DNA of 64,000 bases from Arthrobacter sp. TMP15 (GTDB taxonomy: Bacteria > Actinomycetota > Actinomycetes > Actinomycetales > Micrococcaceae). The stretch is taken from assembly GCF_039529835.1 (NCBI RefSeq), contig NZ_CP154262.1, forward strand, positions 2,728,001-2,792,000, written 5' to 3'. The notes under the pieces were generated by a model. The model ran no database searches. It was not told the origin of the DNA and saw only the letters and a program-made list of their open reading frames with translations. Both the position numbers and the translations under genes were made by a program. Shown here piece by piece: positions 26,734 to 35,056 of the stretch; the stretch's first letter is position 1, and each line of letters opens with the position of its first letter.

Positions 26734-27537
26734 ATGTCCGCTCGCGATCCTGGCTTGGCGTTCACCGACGGTGCACTGCAATTTGAGGCGTGGTCAGAGA
26801 AACTCTGGGATCCGATGGGCCGGGGCGTGGTTACTGAAGCCATGTTGCAGCCGGGTGAGAAAGTTTTGGATGCTTGCTGCGGCACAGGTGCGGCCACCAT
26901 TCCTGCCGCGTTGGCCGTGGGCCCCGAAGGTAGTGTGGACGGCGTTGACCTTTCCACCGGTCTGCTGCGCATTGCCGCTGCCAACCTGGCCGAGAATGGC
27001 ATCCTGAACACAACCTTGACGGAAGCAGACGTCACAGCATGGCGCGGACACCGCACCTTTGACGCTGTCCTGTGCTCCTACAGCATGTTCTTCTTTGCCG
27101 ACATGGAGGCAGGAGTGGAGCATTTGGCTTCAATGTTGCGTCCCGGCGGGCGCCTCGTGACAAGCACGTGGATTGAGGGCGCCTTGGAACCGTTCGCCAC
27201 ACGCATCTTTGAAGCTGCCATCAAGGAACGTCCACGCCTGGCCAACGTGGTTCCACTGGCAAACCAAAACATGGCACGCGTGGCCACCGTGGAATCACTA
27301 ACCACGTGGCTTGGAGCGCGCGGCTTCGAAGACGTGTCAGTATCCACACATCCCCTCACACTGACAGTTGATGACGCCATGGCCTGGAACCTTGTCATGG
27401 GCAGCGGCTGGCGGACTTTCCTGCCCCGGGATCCTGAGGCAATCGCCAGGGTTCGCCGCGAGTTCATCCAATCAGTGGGCCCGCGCATTGAAATGAACTC
27501 CGACGCCATGATCGCCACGGCATCGGTCCCCCGCTAA
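26734..27537 (+). CDS. Class I SAM-dependent methyltransferase
   Basis: 267-residue methyltransferase. ATG at 26734 follows GGAGG by 6 nt (the open frame extends 12 nt further through a TTG). The SAM motif I is EKVLDACCGTGAATIPAALA; the acidic motif is SVDGVDLSTGLLRIA; FDAVLCSYSMFFFAD is motif IV. Related to UbiE/Methyltransf_11 enzymes; substrate unknown. It is a single plus-strand gene ending at a strong hairpin and facing etfA. Confidence 0.85.
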   Translation: MSARDPGLAFTDGALQFEAWSEKLWDPMGRGVVTEAMLQPGEKVLDACCGTGAATIPAALAVGPEGSVDGVDLSTGLLRIAAANLAENGILNTTLTEADVTAWRGHRTFDAVLCSYSMFFFADMEAGVEHLASMLRPGGRLVTSTWIEGALEPFATRIFEAAIKERPRLANVVPLANQNMARVATVESLTTWLGARGFEDVSVSTHPLTLTVDDAMAWNLVMGSGWRTFLPRDPEAIARVRREFIQSVGPRIEMNSDAMIATASVPR

Positions 27538-27575
27538 GAAATCTTGGACACACAAGAAATTTTGGGCACATAAGA

Positions 27576-27617
27576 AACTGCCGTGGTCAAACGTTTTAGC
27601 GTCTGACCACGGCAGTT
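27576..27617. terminator. Bidirectional hairpin between convergent genes
   Basis: Perfect 14-bp arms AACTGCCGTGGTCA / TGACCACGGCAGTT, loop 14 nt with a further ACG/CGT pairing. It lies 39 nt after the methyltransferase stop and 47 nt beyond the etfA stop. No U-tract is obvious on either strand. Confidence 0.78.
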
Positions 27618-27663
27618 GTGGTGTTGGCTAGTTAACCTAGCTACACACTGCGCACTTCACCGG

Positions 27664-28632
27664 TTATGCCCTGCGCTTTTTAATCTCTGCAACGGCTTGC
27701 GGCAGGACCTGGAACAAATCGCCCACAATGCCGAAATCCGCAATCTCAAAAATCGGAGATTCCGAGTCCTTGTTAACAGCCACGATGAGCTTGGACGTCT
27801 GCATTCCGGCCTTTTGCTGGATGGCCCCTGAAATTCCAACAGAAATGTACAGCGCAGGAGCAACCTTCTTGCCTGTCTGACCCACCTGGGAGGCGTGCGA
27901 GATCCAGCCTGCATCAGTAGCTGCACGTGAGGCACCCACAGCAGCTCCAAGGACATCCGCCAGCTCTTCAATGGGGGTGAAGTCACCATCAACGCCGCGG
28001 CCCCCAGCCACAATAATGCGGGCATCTTCAAGTTCGGGCCGTCCCGAAGCCGGTCGCGGTGTCCGTGCTGTCACTCGGGCACTCAGACTCGCCGGGGCAA
28101 AAGCCACGTTTACCACCTCAACGGCGGGCACGCTCGCCTCTGGGGCCGGGTTCGCTTCAACCGCGTGCGCCTTAACAGTGAAGACACCGAGCGCTGAAGT
28201 AGCCCGCGCCTGCACACTATAGGACCCGGCAAGGACAGACTTGTGCGCAACGAAGGCTTCGCCGTCGTACATCAGGGACACGGCGTCGGTAATGACACCG
28301 GCGTTCAGTGTGACACCGGTGCGGGCGGCGATTTCCTTTCCGGCAGCACTGTTATCAAGGAGTACGGCGCTGGCGCTGACAGCAGCGGCGGCCTGCGCCA
28401 CAAGATCTGCTTTGGGGGCAACCAGGAACTCGCCCAGCTCGGCTTGCTCCGAGTGCAGCACCCGCTGTACTCCATAGGCGCCCAGCTCCGCCAACACCTC
28501 GGCTCCAACCGGACCGGCCACAACAGCCACTGGTTCACCGGCGCCACGAGCCAAGGTCAGAAGCTGCGCGACAGTGTTTGAAAGCTTGCCCGGGACATCG
28601 AGCTGATCAATGTAAACAACAATTGCAGTCAT
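27664..28632 (-). CDS. etfA: Electron transfer flavoprotein alpha subunit (copy 1)
   Basis: 322-residue FAD-binding subunit of ETF. The FAD domain is diagnostic: [60 protein letters not shown]. It forms a heterodimer with the EtfB encoded 10 nt upstream and carries electrons from acyl-CoA dehydrogenases to the respiratory chain. A second pair is at 48520-50280, and no acyl-CoA dehydrogenase is adjacent to this copy. Confidence 0.94.
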   Translation of the reverse strand: MTAIVVYIDQLDVPGKLSNTVAQLLTLARGAGEPVAVVAGPVGAEVLAELGAYGVQRVLHSEQAELGEFLVAPKADLVAQAAAAVSASAVLLDNSAAGKEIAARTGVTLNAGVITDAVSLMYDGEAFVAHKSVLAGSYSVQARATSALGVFTVKAHAVEANPAPEASVPAVEVVNVAFAPASLSARVTARTPRPASGRPELEDARIIVAGGRGVDGDFTPIEELADVLGAAVGASRAATDAGWISHASQVGQTGKKVAPALYISVGISGAIQQKAGMQTSKLIVAVNKDSESPIFEIADFGIVGDLFQVLPQAVAEIKKRRA

Positions 28633-28642
28633 GAATGGTTCC

Positions 28643-29449
28643 TTAGATCAGTTTCGCAGCGGCCAGGAAGTCAACCAATTGGATACCGGCATCGCCTGAG
28701 TCAGTGATGATAGTGCCGGCCGTGCGGGCGGGGCGTTCTGCTGCCGAGGTGACCTGGGTCAATGACCCGGCATGTCCGACGGCGGATGGTGCCAACCCCA
28801 GGTCAGCCAGGGACACTGTTGTCACCTTCTTTTTCTTCGCAGCGATGATGCCCTTGAAGTTGGGGTAACGCGGCTCGTTGGCTTGATCTGTCACCGAAAC
28901 TAGCGCAGGCAACACGGCCTGGATCTCTTCTGAGAAGTCATCGCCGTCACGGCGGGCTGTGACGGTATTGCCCGTAACATCCAGTGCCGAGGCGAAGGTG
29001 ATCTGGGCCAGGCCCAGACGGGCTGCCAGCTGAGCCGGGATGATGGAGGTTTCCCCGTCGGTTGAGGCCATACCGGTGATCACGAGGTCTACCGGGCCAA
29101 GAGATTTGATGGCCGCAGCCAAAGCCAGTGAGGTGGCTGAGGCATCGGAGCCTGCGAGCGCTTCGTCGCTGACATGCAAACCCTCCGTTGCACCAATCTG
29201 CAACGACTTCTTGACGGCTACGGCGGCGGAGGCCGGGCCAAGTGTCAGAGCCGTGACGGTGTTCCCGCCCTTGGCGCCGCCCCGGGCATCGGTCAAAGCC
29301 AATGCCGCTTCAAGTGCGTATTCATCCAATTCTGACAGGATGCTCTCACCACGGTCGATGCTGTGGTCCTCACCTGTGAGGTGTCGATCAAACTGTGCAT
29401 CTGGCACATATTTGACCAGTACGACAATGTTCAGTGCTGAATTTTCCAC
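28643..29449 (-). CDS. etfB: Electron transfer flavoprotein beta subunit (copy 1)
   Basis: 268-residue AMP-binding ETF beta subunit. Start chosen at the GTG 29449 (MENSALNIVVLVKYVPDAQF), with AAAGGA 5 nt upstream; the frame stays open far upstream but the extra sequence looks non-coding. Family motifs: VKYVPDAQFDRHLTGEDHSI, SELDEYALEAAL and DLVITGMASTDGETSIIPAQ. Its 266-bp upstream region is shared with the divergent ABC gene at 29716 and holds only short hairpins (for example GCCCAG / CTGGGC, 29558-29580). Confidence 0.92.
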   Translation of the reverse strand: MENSALNIVVLVKYVPDAQFDRHLTGEDHSIDRGESILSELDEYALEAALALTDARGGAKGGNTVTALTLGPASAAVAVKKSLQIGATEGLHVSDEALAGSDASATSLALAAAIKSLGPVDLVITGMASTDGETSIIPAQLAARLGLAQITFASALDVTGNTVTARRDGDDFSEEIQAVLPALVSVTDQANEPRYPNFKGIIAAKKKKVTTVSLADLGLAPSAVGHAGSLTQVTSAAERPARTAGTIITDSGDAGIQLVDFLAAAKLI

Positions 29450-29715
29450 TGCTGTCCTTTGTGTCATGGACGATTGGTTACCCTGCACTCTTCCCCTTGG
29501 CGGGGTTGGATGCAGCGGGTTCGTCCTTGGCCTACCTGACCAGCTTAGTTCGAACAGGCCCAGAGCCAGAATCCCTGGGCATAATTCTTCACCCGCAGTA
29601 GCCCTTAACACTTGGCTTCGAGGCGTCCTGCCTCCTCCCTCGGGTTGAGAAAGCCGCCAACACTTCCCACCCCTGGCCCGATGCAGCAGCCAGCGTCTAA
29701 GCACAAACTTAAAAC

Positions 29716-30438
29716 ATGACTTCAACACTTTCTTCACCCCTTCTGAGCGCACGCTCACTATCCAAACGCTATGGCGGCGGGATCGCCTTGAACAAAGTGG
29801 ACCTTGACATTGTTTTAGGCGAGTCGGTGGCCATCATGGGTGCCTCAGGTTCCGGCAAGACGACTCTTCTGCACGCCCTTGCCGGCATCACCACCCCCGA
29901 TGCCGGCACCGTGACCTACGCGGGCACAAACGTCACAGCACTCAGCGAGAGAGGACGCTCACAGCTGCGCCGAGAAGCCTTTGGTTTCGTTTTCCAATCA
30001 GGGCTGCTCATTCCCGAACTGACAGCCGTTGAAAATGTGGCTTTGGCACTCATGCTCAACGGGATCTCCCGCCGCGAGGCAGAAGCGCAGGCGGCCGGTT
30101 GGCTGGCTGCGCTTGGTCTGGCAGGCATGGAAACCCGGCGTATTGGCGAGCTCTCAGGCGGGCAAGCCCAGCGTGTTGCCATCGCCCGGGCACAGGTGAC
30201 CGAGGCACGCGTTGTCTTTGCTGACGAGCCCACCGGCGCCCTTGACTCCCACACCTCCGCGGATGTCATGTCAGCTCTTTTGAGCGCCACGACCGGCCGC
30301 GGCAACACACTTATTCTTGTCACCCACGATTCCACCGTTGCCTCGCGATGTGCCCGCACCTTGTTTATGCGCGACGGCGTCCTCTCCCTCACACCGTTAT
30401 CTCACCCAACCCCTGTGCTGGCAGCGAATCAGGCGTGA
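29716..30438 (+). CDS. ABC transporter ATP-binding protein (LolD/MacB-FtsE type)
   Basis: 240-residue ATPase: Walker A MGASGSGKTTLLHAL, signature [15 protein letters not shown], Walker B VVFADEPTGALDS and H-loop LVTHDSTVAS. Sequence type is that of LolD/MacB/FtsE-like exporters paired with FtsX-like permeases. Its stop overlaps the permease GTG start (GTGA), so the two are coupled. No sensor kinase pair is adjacent, unlike bacitracin-type modules. Confidence 0.9.
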   Translation: MTSTLSSPLLSARSLSKRYGGGIALNKVDLDIVLGESVAIMGASGSGKTTLLHALAGITTPDAGTVTYAGTNVTALSERGRSQLRREAFGFVFQSGLLIPELTAVENVALALMLNGISRREAEAQAAGWLAALGLAGMETRRIGELSGGQAQRVAIARAQVTEARVVFADEPTGALDSHTSADVMSALLSATTGRGNTLILVTHDSTVASRCARTLFMRDGVLSLTPLSHPTPVLAANQA

Positions 30439-31784
30439 AAAAGATCCGTACAACGTTCTCGATTCCGTGGATGCTCTCCCGACCCGCTCCTGGAAACAAG
30501 GCTGTGGTAGCCCTGCCGGCAGTGGCCTTTGCTCTTGTCACGGCGCTGTCGTTGATAGTGCTGGCCGGGGCGTTGAGCTTTTTCACATTCCCTGCAGTTG
30601 GCGTTAGCACGGACACAGTCGGCATCTACCAGATATTGGCGCTGGTGGCTTTGGCCCTTTTGGTGTTGCCGCTGTTAACCCTGGGCGGGTCAGCAGCACG
30701 CCTGTCGGCCCGGCGCCGCGATGAGCGGCTCTCAACTTTGCGCCTGCTCGGCGGAACACCGTCACTGGTCGGTGCCATGGCCCTTATGGAATCCACGGCA
30801 GTGGCCACACTAGGTATCTGTGCCGGAGTCATCGTTTATGTAGCTGCTGTGCCCGTTGTTGCCCTCATCCCTTTCCAAGGTCAGGGCCTTGGTCTTGCTC
30901 AACTCTGGCTGAGCCCCGTTGTGGTTCTCTCCACGGGAGCGGCTTTGGTGTGGCTTGCCGCCATCAGCGCTGCCATCGGCTTGCGCCAAGTTGTTCTTTC
31001 TCCGCTGGGGGTACGCACCAGGGCGAAGGCGCCCGCAGTGCACTGGGTGAGATTCGCTCTGGGTGCCGGCGCCGCCGTCGTACTGTATGTGGGGATGGCC
31101 ACCATGACTGCCAGCGGATCGGTTGCCGTGATGGTCCTGATCATCTGCGCCAGCTTTGCCGGTGGGTTGGCGTTGCTGAACCTGATGGGTCCCATGGTGC
31201 TCAGGTGGCTGGCGGGATGGAGCCTGCGTAAAGCAGCTACCCCTGCCAGACTTTTGGCGGCCCGAATCATTCTTGAGTCCCCCAAAGCCGCGTGGCGGCA
31301 GGTCAGCTCGCTGTCGATGACAAGTTTCATAGCAGTAGTGGCCGGTACGGCACTGGCTCTTCTCAGCTCCGCGAATATCGAAGGCACCGCATCAGATCTG
31401 AACCTGGTCAATGACATGCGCACAGGGGTGTTAATTATCGTAGTGGCCTCATTCCTGCTGGTTGCCTGCAGTGCCGGGTTAAACCAGGCGGCAGCCATCT
31501 TGGACAGGGCCGATCTCTATGTCAGCCTTGACCGGCTTGGCATGCCCCGTACTGTCATGGACGCGGCTCGTAAACGAGCGGTGCTCTCCCCCGTACGAAT
31601 TGTCACTGTTGGCTCTGCAGTCTTGGCGGCCATGCTGTTGTTTCCATTGACGGGCATGGCCGCGATCATCGCACCCTTGTCGCTGCTAATCATTGCTGCC
31701 GTGCTGGCCTCCGGTATTGGGTTGGTGTGGTTGAGTCTGGCAGCGTCCGCTCCGGTGTTGACCAAGGTTCTGCGGCAGGCTTAG
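30435..31784 (+). CDS. ABC transporter permease (FtsX-like)
   Basis: 449-residue membrane protein with about ten hydrophobic segments. Starts at the GTG 30435 that overlaps the ATPase stop. The cytoplasmic region after the first helices reads SAARLSARRRDERLSTLRLL, which is typical of FtsX-like permeases. A second such motif is near DRADLYVSLDRLGMPRTVMD. It probably exports or extracts an amphipathic compound, perhaps an antimicrobial peptide. A long hairpin follows the stop. Confidence 0.85.
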   Translation: MKKIRTTFSIPWMLSRPAPGNKAVVALPAVAFALVTALSLIVLAGALSFFTFPAVGVSTDTVGIYQILALVALALLVLPLLTLGGSAARLSARRRDERLSTLRLLGGTPSLVGAMALMESTAVATLGICAGVIVYVAAVPVVALIPFQGQGLGLAQLWLSPVVVLSTGAALVWLAAISAAIGLRQVVLSPLGVRTRAKAPAVHWVRFALGAGAAVVLYVGMATMTASGSVAVMVLIICASFAGGLALLNLMGPMVLRWLAGWSLRKAATPARLLAARIILESPKAAWRQVSSLSMTSFIAVVAGTALALLSSANIEGTASDLNLVNDMRTGVLIIVVASFLLVACSAGLNQAAAILDRADLYVSLDRLGMPRTVMDAARKRAVLSPVRIVTVGSAVLAAMLLFPLTGMAAIIAPLSLLIIAAVLASGIGLVWLSLAASAPVLTKVLRQA

Positions 31785-31800
31785 CCGCAAGTGGCAACTA

Positions 31801-31852
31801 AGGAGTCCCTCTGCACAAGACCCAGGTTTGGGCCTTGCGCAGAGGGACTCCT
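31801..31852. terminator. Long hairpin between convergent ABC and htrA genes
   Basis: 14-bp perfect arms AGGAGTCCCTCTGC / GCAGAGGGACTCCT with an inner 9-bp near-perfect stem (CAAGACCCA / TGGGCCTTG). It is 16 nt past the permease stop and 33 nt past the htrA stop. It serves both directions; a T-tract is absent on both. Confidence 0.75.
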
Positions 31853-31885
31853 CTAGTACCGGTGTGCCCGCTAGCTGGCCGGCAT

Positions 31886-33496
31886 TTAGCTAGCCGGCAT
31901 TGTGTCAAGGGTAATGTCCACTGACTGCGCCTTGCCGTTGCGGATGAAGTCCATTTTCACTGTGGCTCCACCGGCTTGTTCGCGAACAGCGGCCGTCAGG
32001 TCCGCTGGGTCGCTGATGGCGCGGTTGCCCAATTGAGTAATGACATCGCCCTTGTTCAACCCGGCCTTGGCGGCTGCGCTTCCGGCCGTCACATCCGCCA
32101 CTGTGGCGCCGGTAGAGAACGCGCTCTTGGCTCCGGTAGAGGAGGTCCCGCCTACCGAAACTCCGAGCTGGCCGTGAGTGGCTGCGCCCGTTTTGATTAT
32201 GTCCTGAGCAACCCGCTGGGCATGATCAATTGGGATGGAAAAGCCCACCCCAATGTTGCCGCTTTGGCCGCTGGATCCTGATGAGCTAGAGGTTGAGGCA
32301 ATAGCCACATTCACACCAACAACCTGGCCCTGCGCATTCACTAAGGCCCCACCGGAGTTACCCGGGTTGATGGCCGCATCCGTTTGAATCACATTCAAAT
32401 TCACTGTGCCTTGGCCTGCTGCGGGCTCCTGCCCACCCCCTGGAGGGGAGAACCGGAACCCATTGCCGCCGTCGGAGGGGTCCTTAGAGGTATCGCTGGG
32501 TGTTTTCGGCACAGCCGAGGAGGCCACCTGGATGGTGCGGTTCAGCGTAGAAACAATACCGTCGGTAACAGTGCCGTTCAAGCCCAGCGGAGAACCGATA
32601 GCGATCACTGTGTCACCAACGTTGATCTTGCTCGACTTGCCCAGCGTGGCAGGCACAAGGTTCGGTGCATCAATCTTCACCACGGCAAGATCAGACAGCG
32701 GGTCGGTGCCCACAATGGTGGCCGGATAAACTTTGTTGTCGCTCATTTGCACTTCAATAGTTGCGTGCGCGGCTGCCCCGTCAAGGGTCACAACGTGGGT
32801 GTTGGTGAGGATATGACCCTCCGTGTCCAAAATGATGCCCGAGCCTGTGCCGCCCGAGGAACCGCTCGTGGCAGAAATGGTTACCACTGAAGGCATCGCT
32901 TTAGCCGCTGCCGCGGAAACTTCATTCACCGATGTGGGGTTATTGATCACCAAAGGTGAACTCTGCTGGCTCGAACCGGCCACGGTGGTGTTGTTCTGCT
33001 GGTCCACCAAGAGCACCGAGCCGCCACCCACAAGACCGCCGATCAGGGCTGCCGCCAGGACTCCGCCGGCAAACATTCCCATGCCAACTTTTTTTCGTTC
33101 TTTGGGATGGGCTGTGACGGCTGGGGCCAGGGTGTGTGGGTATGCGTTCGACGCCGGGTACCCCGGTCCTGCCTGTCCACCGGGTTGCTGATGCTGGGTG
33201 GGCTGCTCAGGGTGGTTGGCTTGGCCGGGATATCGCGGCTGCTCCGAATAGCTGGGATAGCCGGGTTGGCCCTGTTGGCCAGCATACGGCTGGTGCTGGT
33301 AGGTAAAATCGTTGGGGATCGGCGCCGTCTCTGCAGGGTTCGACAATGCAGGAGTGGCTCCGAGGGGAGGCGTGGCCGTTTGGGACTCATGCGATGTCTG
33401 GGGAGCGTCCGTGGCAGCAGACATGCCAAGACCGTGATCCGCGTGCTTGGCCTGTTCCTCGCTGGGGGTGGTGTCTTCACCGTTGTTCTGTGACAT
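31886..33496 (-). CDS. HtrA/DegP-like serine protease with PDZ domain
   Basis: 536-residue membrane-anchored protease. Start at 33496 (MSQNNGEDTT; AAGGGAAA 6 nt upstream). A cytoplasmic Pro/Gln-rich tail (residues 20-135) is followed by one membrane helix (MGMFAGGVLAAALIGGLVGG). The trypsin-like domain shows all three catalytic residues: His in GHILTNTHVVT, Asp in PLSDLAVVKID, Ser in GNSGGALVNAQG. The C-terminal PDZ domain has QLGVSVGGTS and AGLNKGDVITQLGN. It acts outside the membrane in protein quality control or signalling. Confidence 0.93.
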   Translation of the reverse strand: MSQNNGEDTTPSEEQAKHADHGLGMSAATDAPQTSHESQTATPPLGATPALSNPAETAPIPNDFTYQHQPYAGQQGQPGYPSYSEQPRYPGQANHPEQPTQHQQPGGQAGPGYPASNAYPHTLAPAVTAHPKERKKVGMGMFAGGVLAAALIGGLVGGGSVLLVDQQNNTTVAGSSQQSSPLVINNPTSVNEVSAAAAKAMPSVVTISATSGSSGGTGSGIILDTEGHILTNTHVVTLDGAAAHATIEVQMSDNKVYPATIVGTDPLSDLAVVKIDAPNLVPATLGKSSKINVGDTVIAIGSPLGLNGTVTDGIVSTLNRTIQVASSAVPKTPSDTSKDPSDGGNGFRFSPPGGGQEPAAGQGTVNLNVIQTDAAINPGNSGGALVNAQGQVVGVNVAIASTSSSSGSSGQSGNIGVGFSIPIDHAQRVAQDIIKTGAATHGQLGVSVGGTSSTGAKSAFSTGATVADVTAGSAAAKAGLNKGDVITQLGNRAISDPADLTAAVREQAGGATVKMDFIRNGKAQSVDITLDTMPAS

Positions 33497-33703
33497 CAGC
33501 TTTCCCTTCATTGAAATCTCATGTGATGAATTGTTTCTTGAGTTTCATCATCTCGGCTGTGGCTGGTGCCTTGACGAACGTTGGCTGGAAGGCAGCTGTG
33601 AAGGTTCCTCAGCTTCCATTATCTCCTACACCTGGCGCTAGTGGCGTTGTTCGCTGAATGCAAAATTCAGGACCCTACCTCCAAGCTTGGCAATAGCATG
33701 GGC

Positions 33704-33711
33704 CATAGTAT
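33704..33711. repeat. Left copy of 8-bp target site duplication
   Basis: CATAGTAT directly before the left inverted repeat. The same 8 bp occurs at 34997-35004 after the right inverted repeat. Confidence 0.93.
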
Positions 33712-33748
33712 GGGTTAGCGGCCAAAATGTGTGTACAGCCCGGGCGTG

Positions 33749-34906
33749 TCAGTGGCTTCTTCCGCCCCATCCTTGTTGAATTCCATTGCCGTCTTCTGGG
33801 CTGAAGGCTGTGTCGTAGAGGGCAGGGCCGATGGGCTCGTGAACCATTTGTCGTTTCTTCTTTTTTGGTTGCCAGTGGTGGGCCTTCACTAGGTCCCAGG
33901 GATCTTTAGGGGCCTCGGTGTGGTGGTAGAGGTACCAGTCCACGGCTCGTTTGGCATGATCATCGCTAAGACCTCGATGGTCCCGAAGAAGGTGCTTCAA
34001 GCCAGCATTGATCCCACCCTCGAGCGGGCTCGTTGTCCTAGGGAGTTTCTGGTCTTCGGTGGCGTGGGTGAGCCAAGTAAACAGATGATCGTTCTGCAGG
34101 ACTGTGGCTAGTGTTCCACGGGCTTGGCGCAGACGAAGATGCGTGAACCACCAGTTCTGGTTTGCCCGCACGTGTGAGGGCCTTTCACCGTTCTTCTTCG
34201 CGTAGGTGCGGTCCTTCAAGAACTTCTCCCAGCGTGCTTCCCAGGACGCGAACTCACCGACCCACACAGCGGCTTGATCCAGGGACTGGATCGGTGTTAA
34301 AGCCTTCGCTAGGGCCAGTAATTCCTTGCCAGCATCGAGTTTCGGACGCATCGTGAGGTGGGTACGGATGTTCTGTTGAATATGAAACAAACACCGCTGC
34401 ACTCTTGTTTCTGGCCAGTGCTGACCCAACGCACTCTCGAGGCCTTTGTGCCCGTCGATGACGACCATGGCAGGGGCCGGGAGTTGCTTGAGTAACGCTG
34501 ACCAGGAAGCATGTTTTTCCCGATCGCACCACTGCCAGCCAACAACGTGATCACCGGTGTAAGCAATGAGCACGCACCAGCCGTTGAAGTACGTTCCATC
34601 GAGGATGAGCACCGGGTGAATTTCCCCGGTCACAGGGGCTTGTGGGGCCACGTTCCAACACCAAGCACTCTGTCTCCGAAAGGTCCGTGATGAGCTGGCA
34701 TGGGCGTCCTGACGGGTCTTGCCAGTGATCCATGACTGGAAAGCGGCGAACTCTGCTTTCTTGCTGATATCAACCCTGGATTGAGTACTGGAAGCACCAC
34801 AGGATTTACACCGCCACCGGGTTTTACCTGCACTGGTCGAACCGTTCTTCACAAGCTTCTGAGCACATACACCACAACGGGGGTGGTTCTTGGGAACTGT
34901 CACCAT
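33749..34906 (-). CDS. IS1249-family (IS256 group) transposase
   Basis: 385-residue DDE transposase. I start at 34906 (MVTVPKNHPRCGVCAQKL); the frame is open to 34939. An N-terminal zinc ribbon (CGVC and CKSC) precedes the catalytic core: Asp in VLILDGTYFNGW, Asp in MVVIDGHKGLES, Glu in TSPLEGGINAGL. CLFHIQQNI matches the C/D...H motif of the group. No frameshift or internal stop is visible, so it may be functional. A 21-bp palindrome spans its start codon. Confidence 0.93.
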   Translation of the reverse strand: MVTVPKNHPRCGVCAQKLVKNGSTSAGKTRWRCKSCGASSTQSRVDISKKAEFAAFQSWITGKTRQDAHASSSRTFRRQSAWCWNVAPQAPVTGEIHPVLILDGTYFNGWCVLIAYTGDHVVGWQWCDREKHASWSALLKQLPAPAMVVIDGHKGLESALGQHWPETRVQRCLFHIQQNIRTHLTMRPKLDAGKELLALAKALTPIQSLDQAAVWVGEFASWEARWEKFLKDRTYAKKNGERPSHVRANQNWWFTHLRLRQARGTLATVLQNDHLFTWLTHATEDQKLPRTTSPLEGGINAGLKHLLRDHRGLSDDHAKRAVDWYLYHHTEAPKDPWDLVKAHHWQPKKKKRQMVHEPIGPALYDTAFSPEDGNGIQQGWGGRSH

Positions 34907-34926
34907 ACATGCTTTCAAAGCATGTA
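34906..34926. promoter_or_regulatory. 21-bp palindrome at the transposase start
   Basis: TACATGCTTT-C-AAAGCATGTA: 10-bp perfect arms with a 1-nt centre. Its edge falls on the first base of the likely start codon (34906). As RNA it could mask translation of read-through transcripts; as DNA it could be an operator. Confidence 0.55.
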
Positions 34927-34996
34927 CAAGGCCCTGCATCCCATATGATTACTGGTCAAAAGCCACTTTGCATACACACATTATGACCGCTAACCC

Positions 34997-35004
34997 CATA
35001 GTAT
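34997..35004. repeat. Right copy of 8-bp target site duplication
   Basis: CATAGTAT, identical to 33704-33711. Removing the element and one copy restores a continuous promoter-like sequence (TTGGCA, 16-bp spacer, TATCGT). Confidence 0.93.
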
Positions 35005-35056
35005 CGTTTGGAGTATTAAGCTCGAACTCCCCAGGGCCCCACATCAAAGGTGAGCG

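Larger units (their letters stand above)
33712..34996 (-). mobile_element. IS1249-type insertion sequence, intact, 1285 bp
   Basis: Left terminal repeat 33712-33735 and right terminal repeat 34973-34996 are 24 bp and match at 22 positions (both begin GGGTTAGCGG and end AATGTGTGTA). Perfect 8-bp direct repeats CATAGTAT flank the element, as expected for IS256-group transposition. It encodes one transposase with an intact DDE triad. It lies in the divergent spacer between htrA and the TPM-pspA genes. Intact ends and an unmutated duplication suggest recent insertion. Confidence 0.94.

Noticed and set aside
29450-29715. Riboswitch or leader gene upstream of etfB copy 1
   Set aside because: Only short 6-bp hairpins are seen; the long upstream frame on the minus strand looks non-coding.
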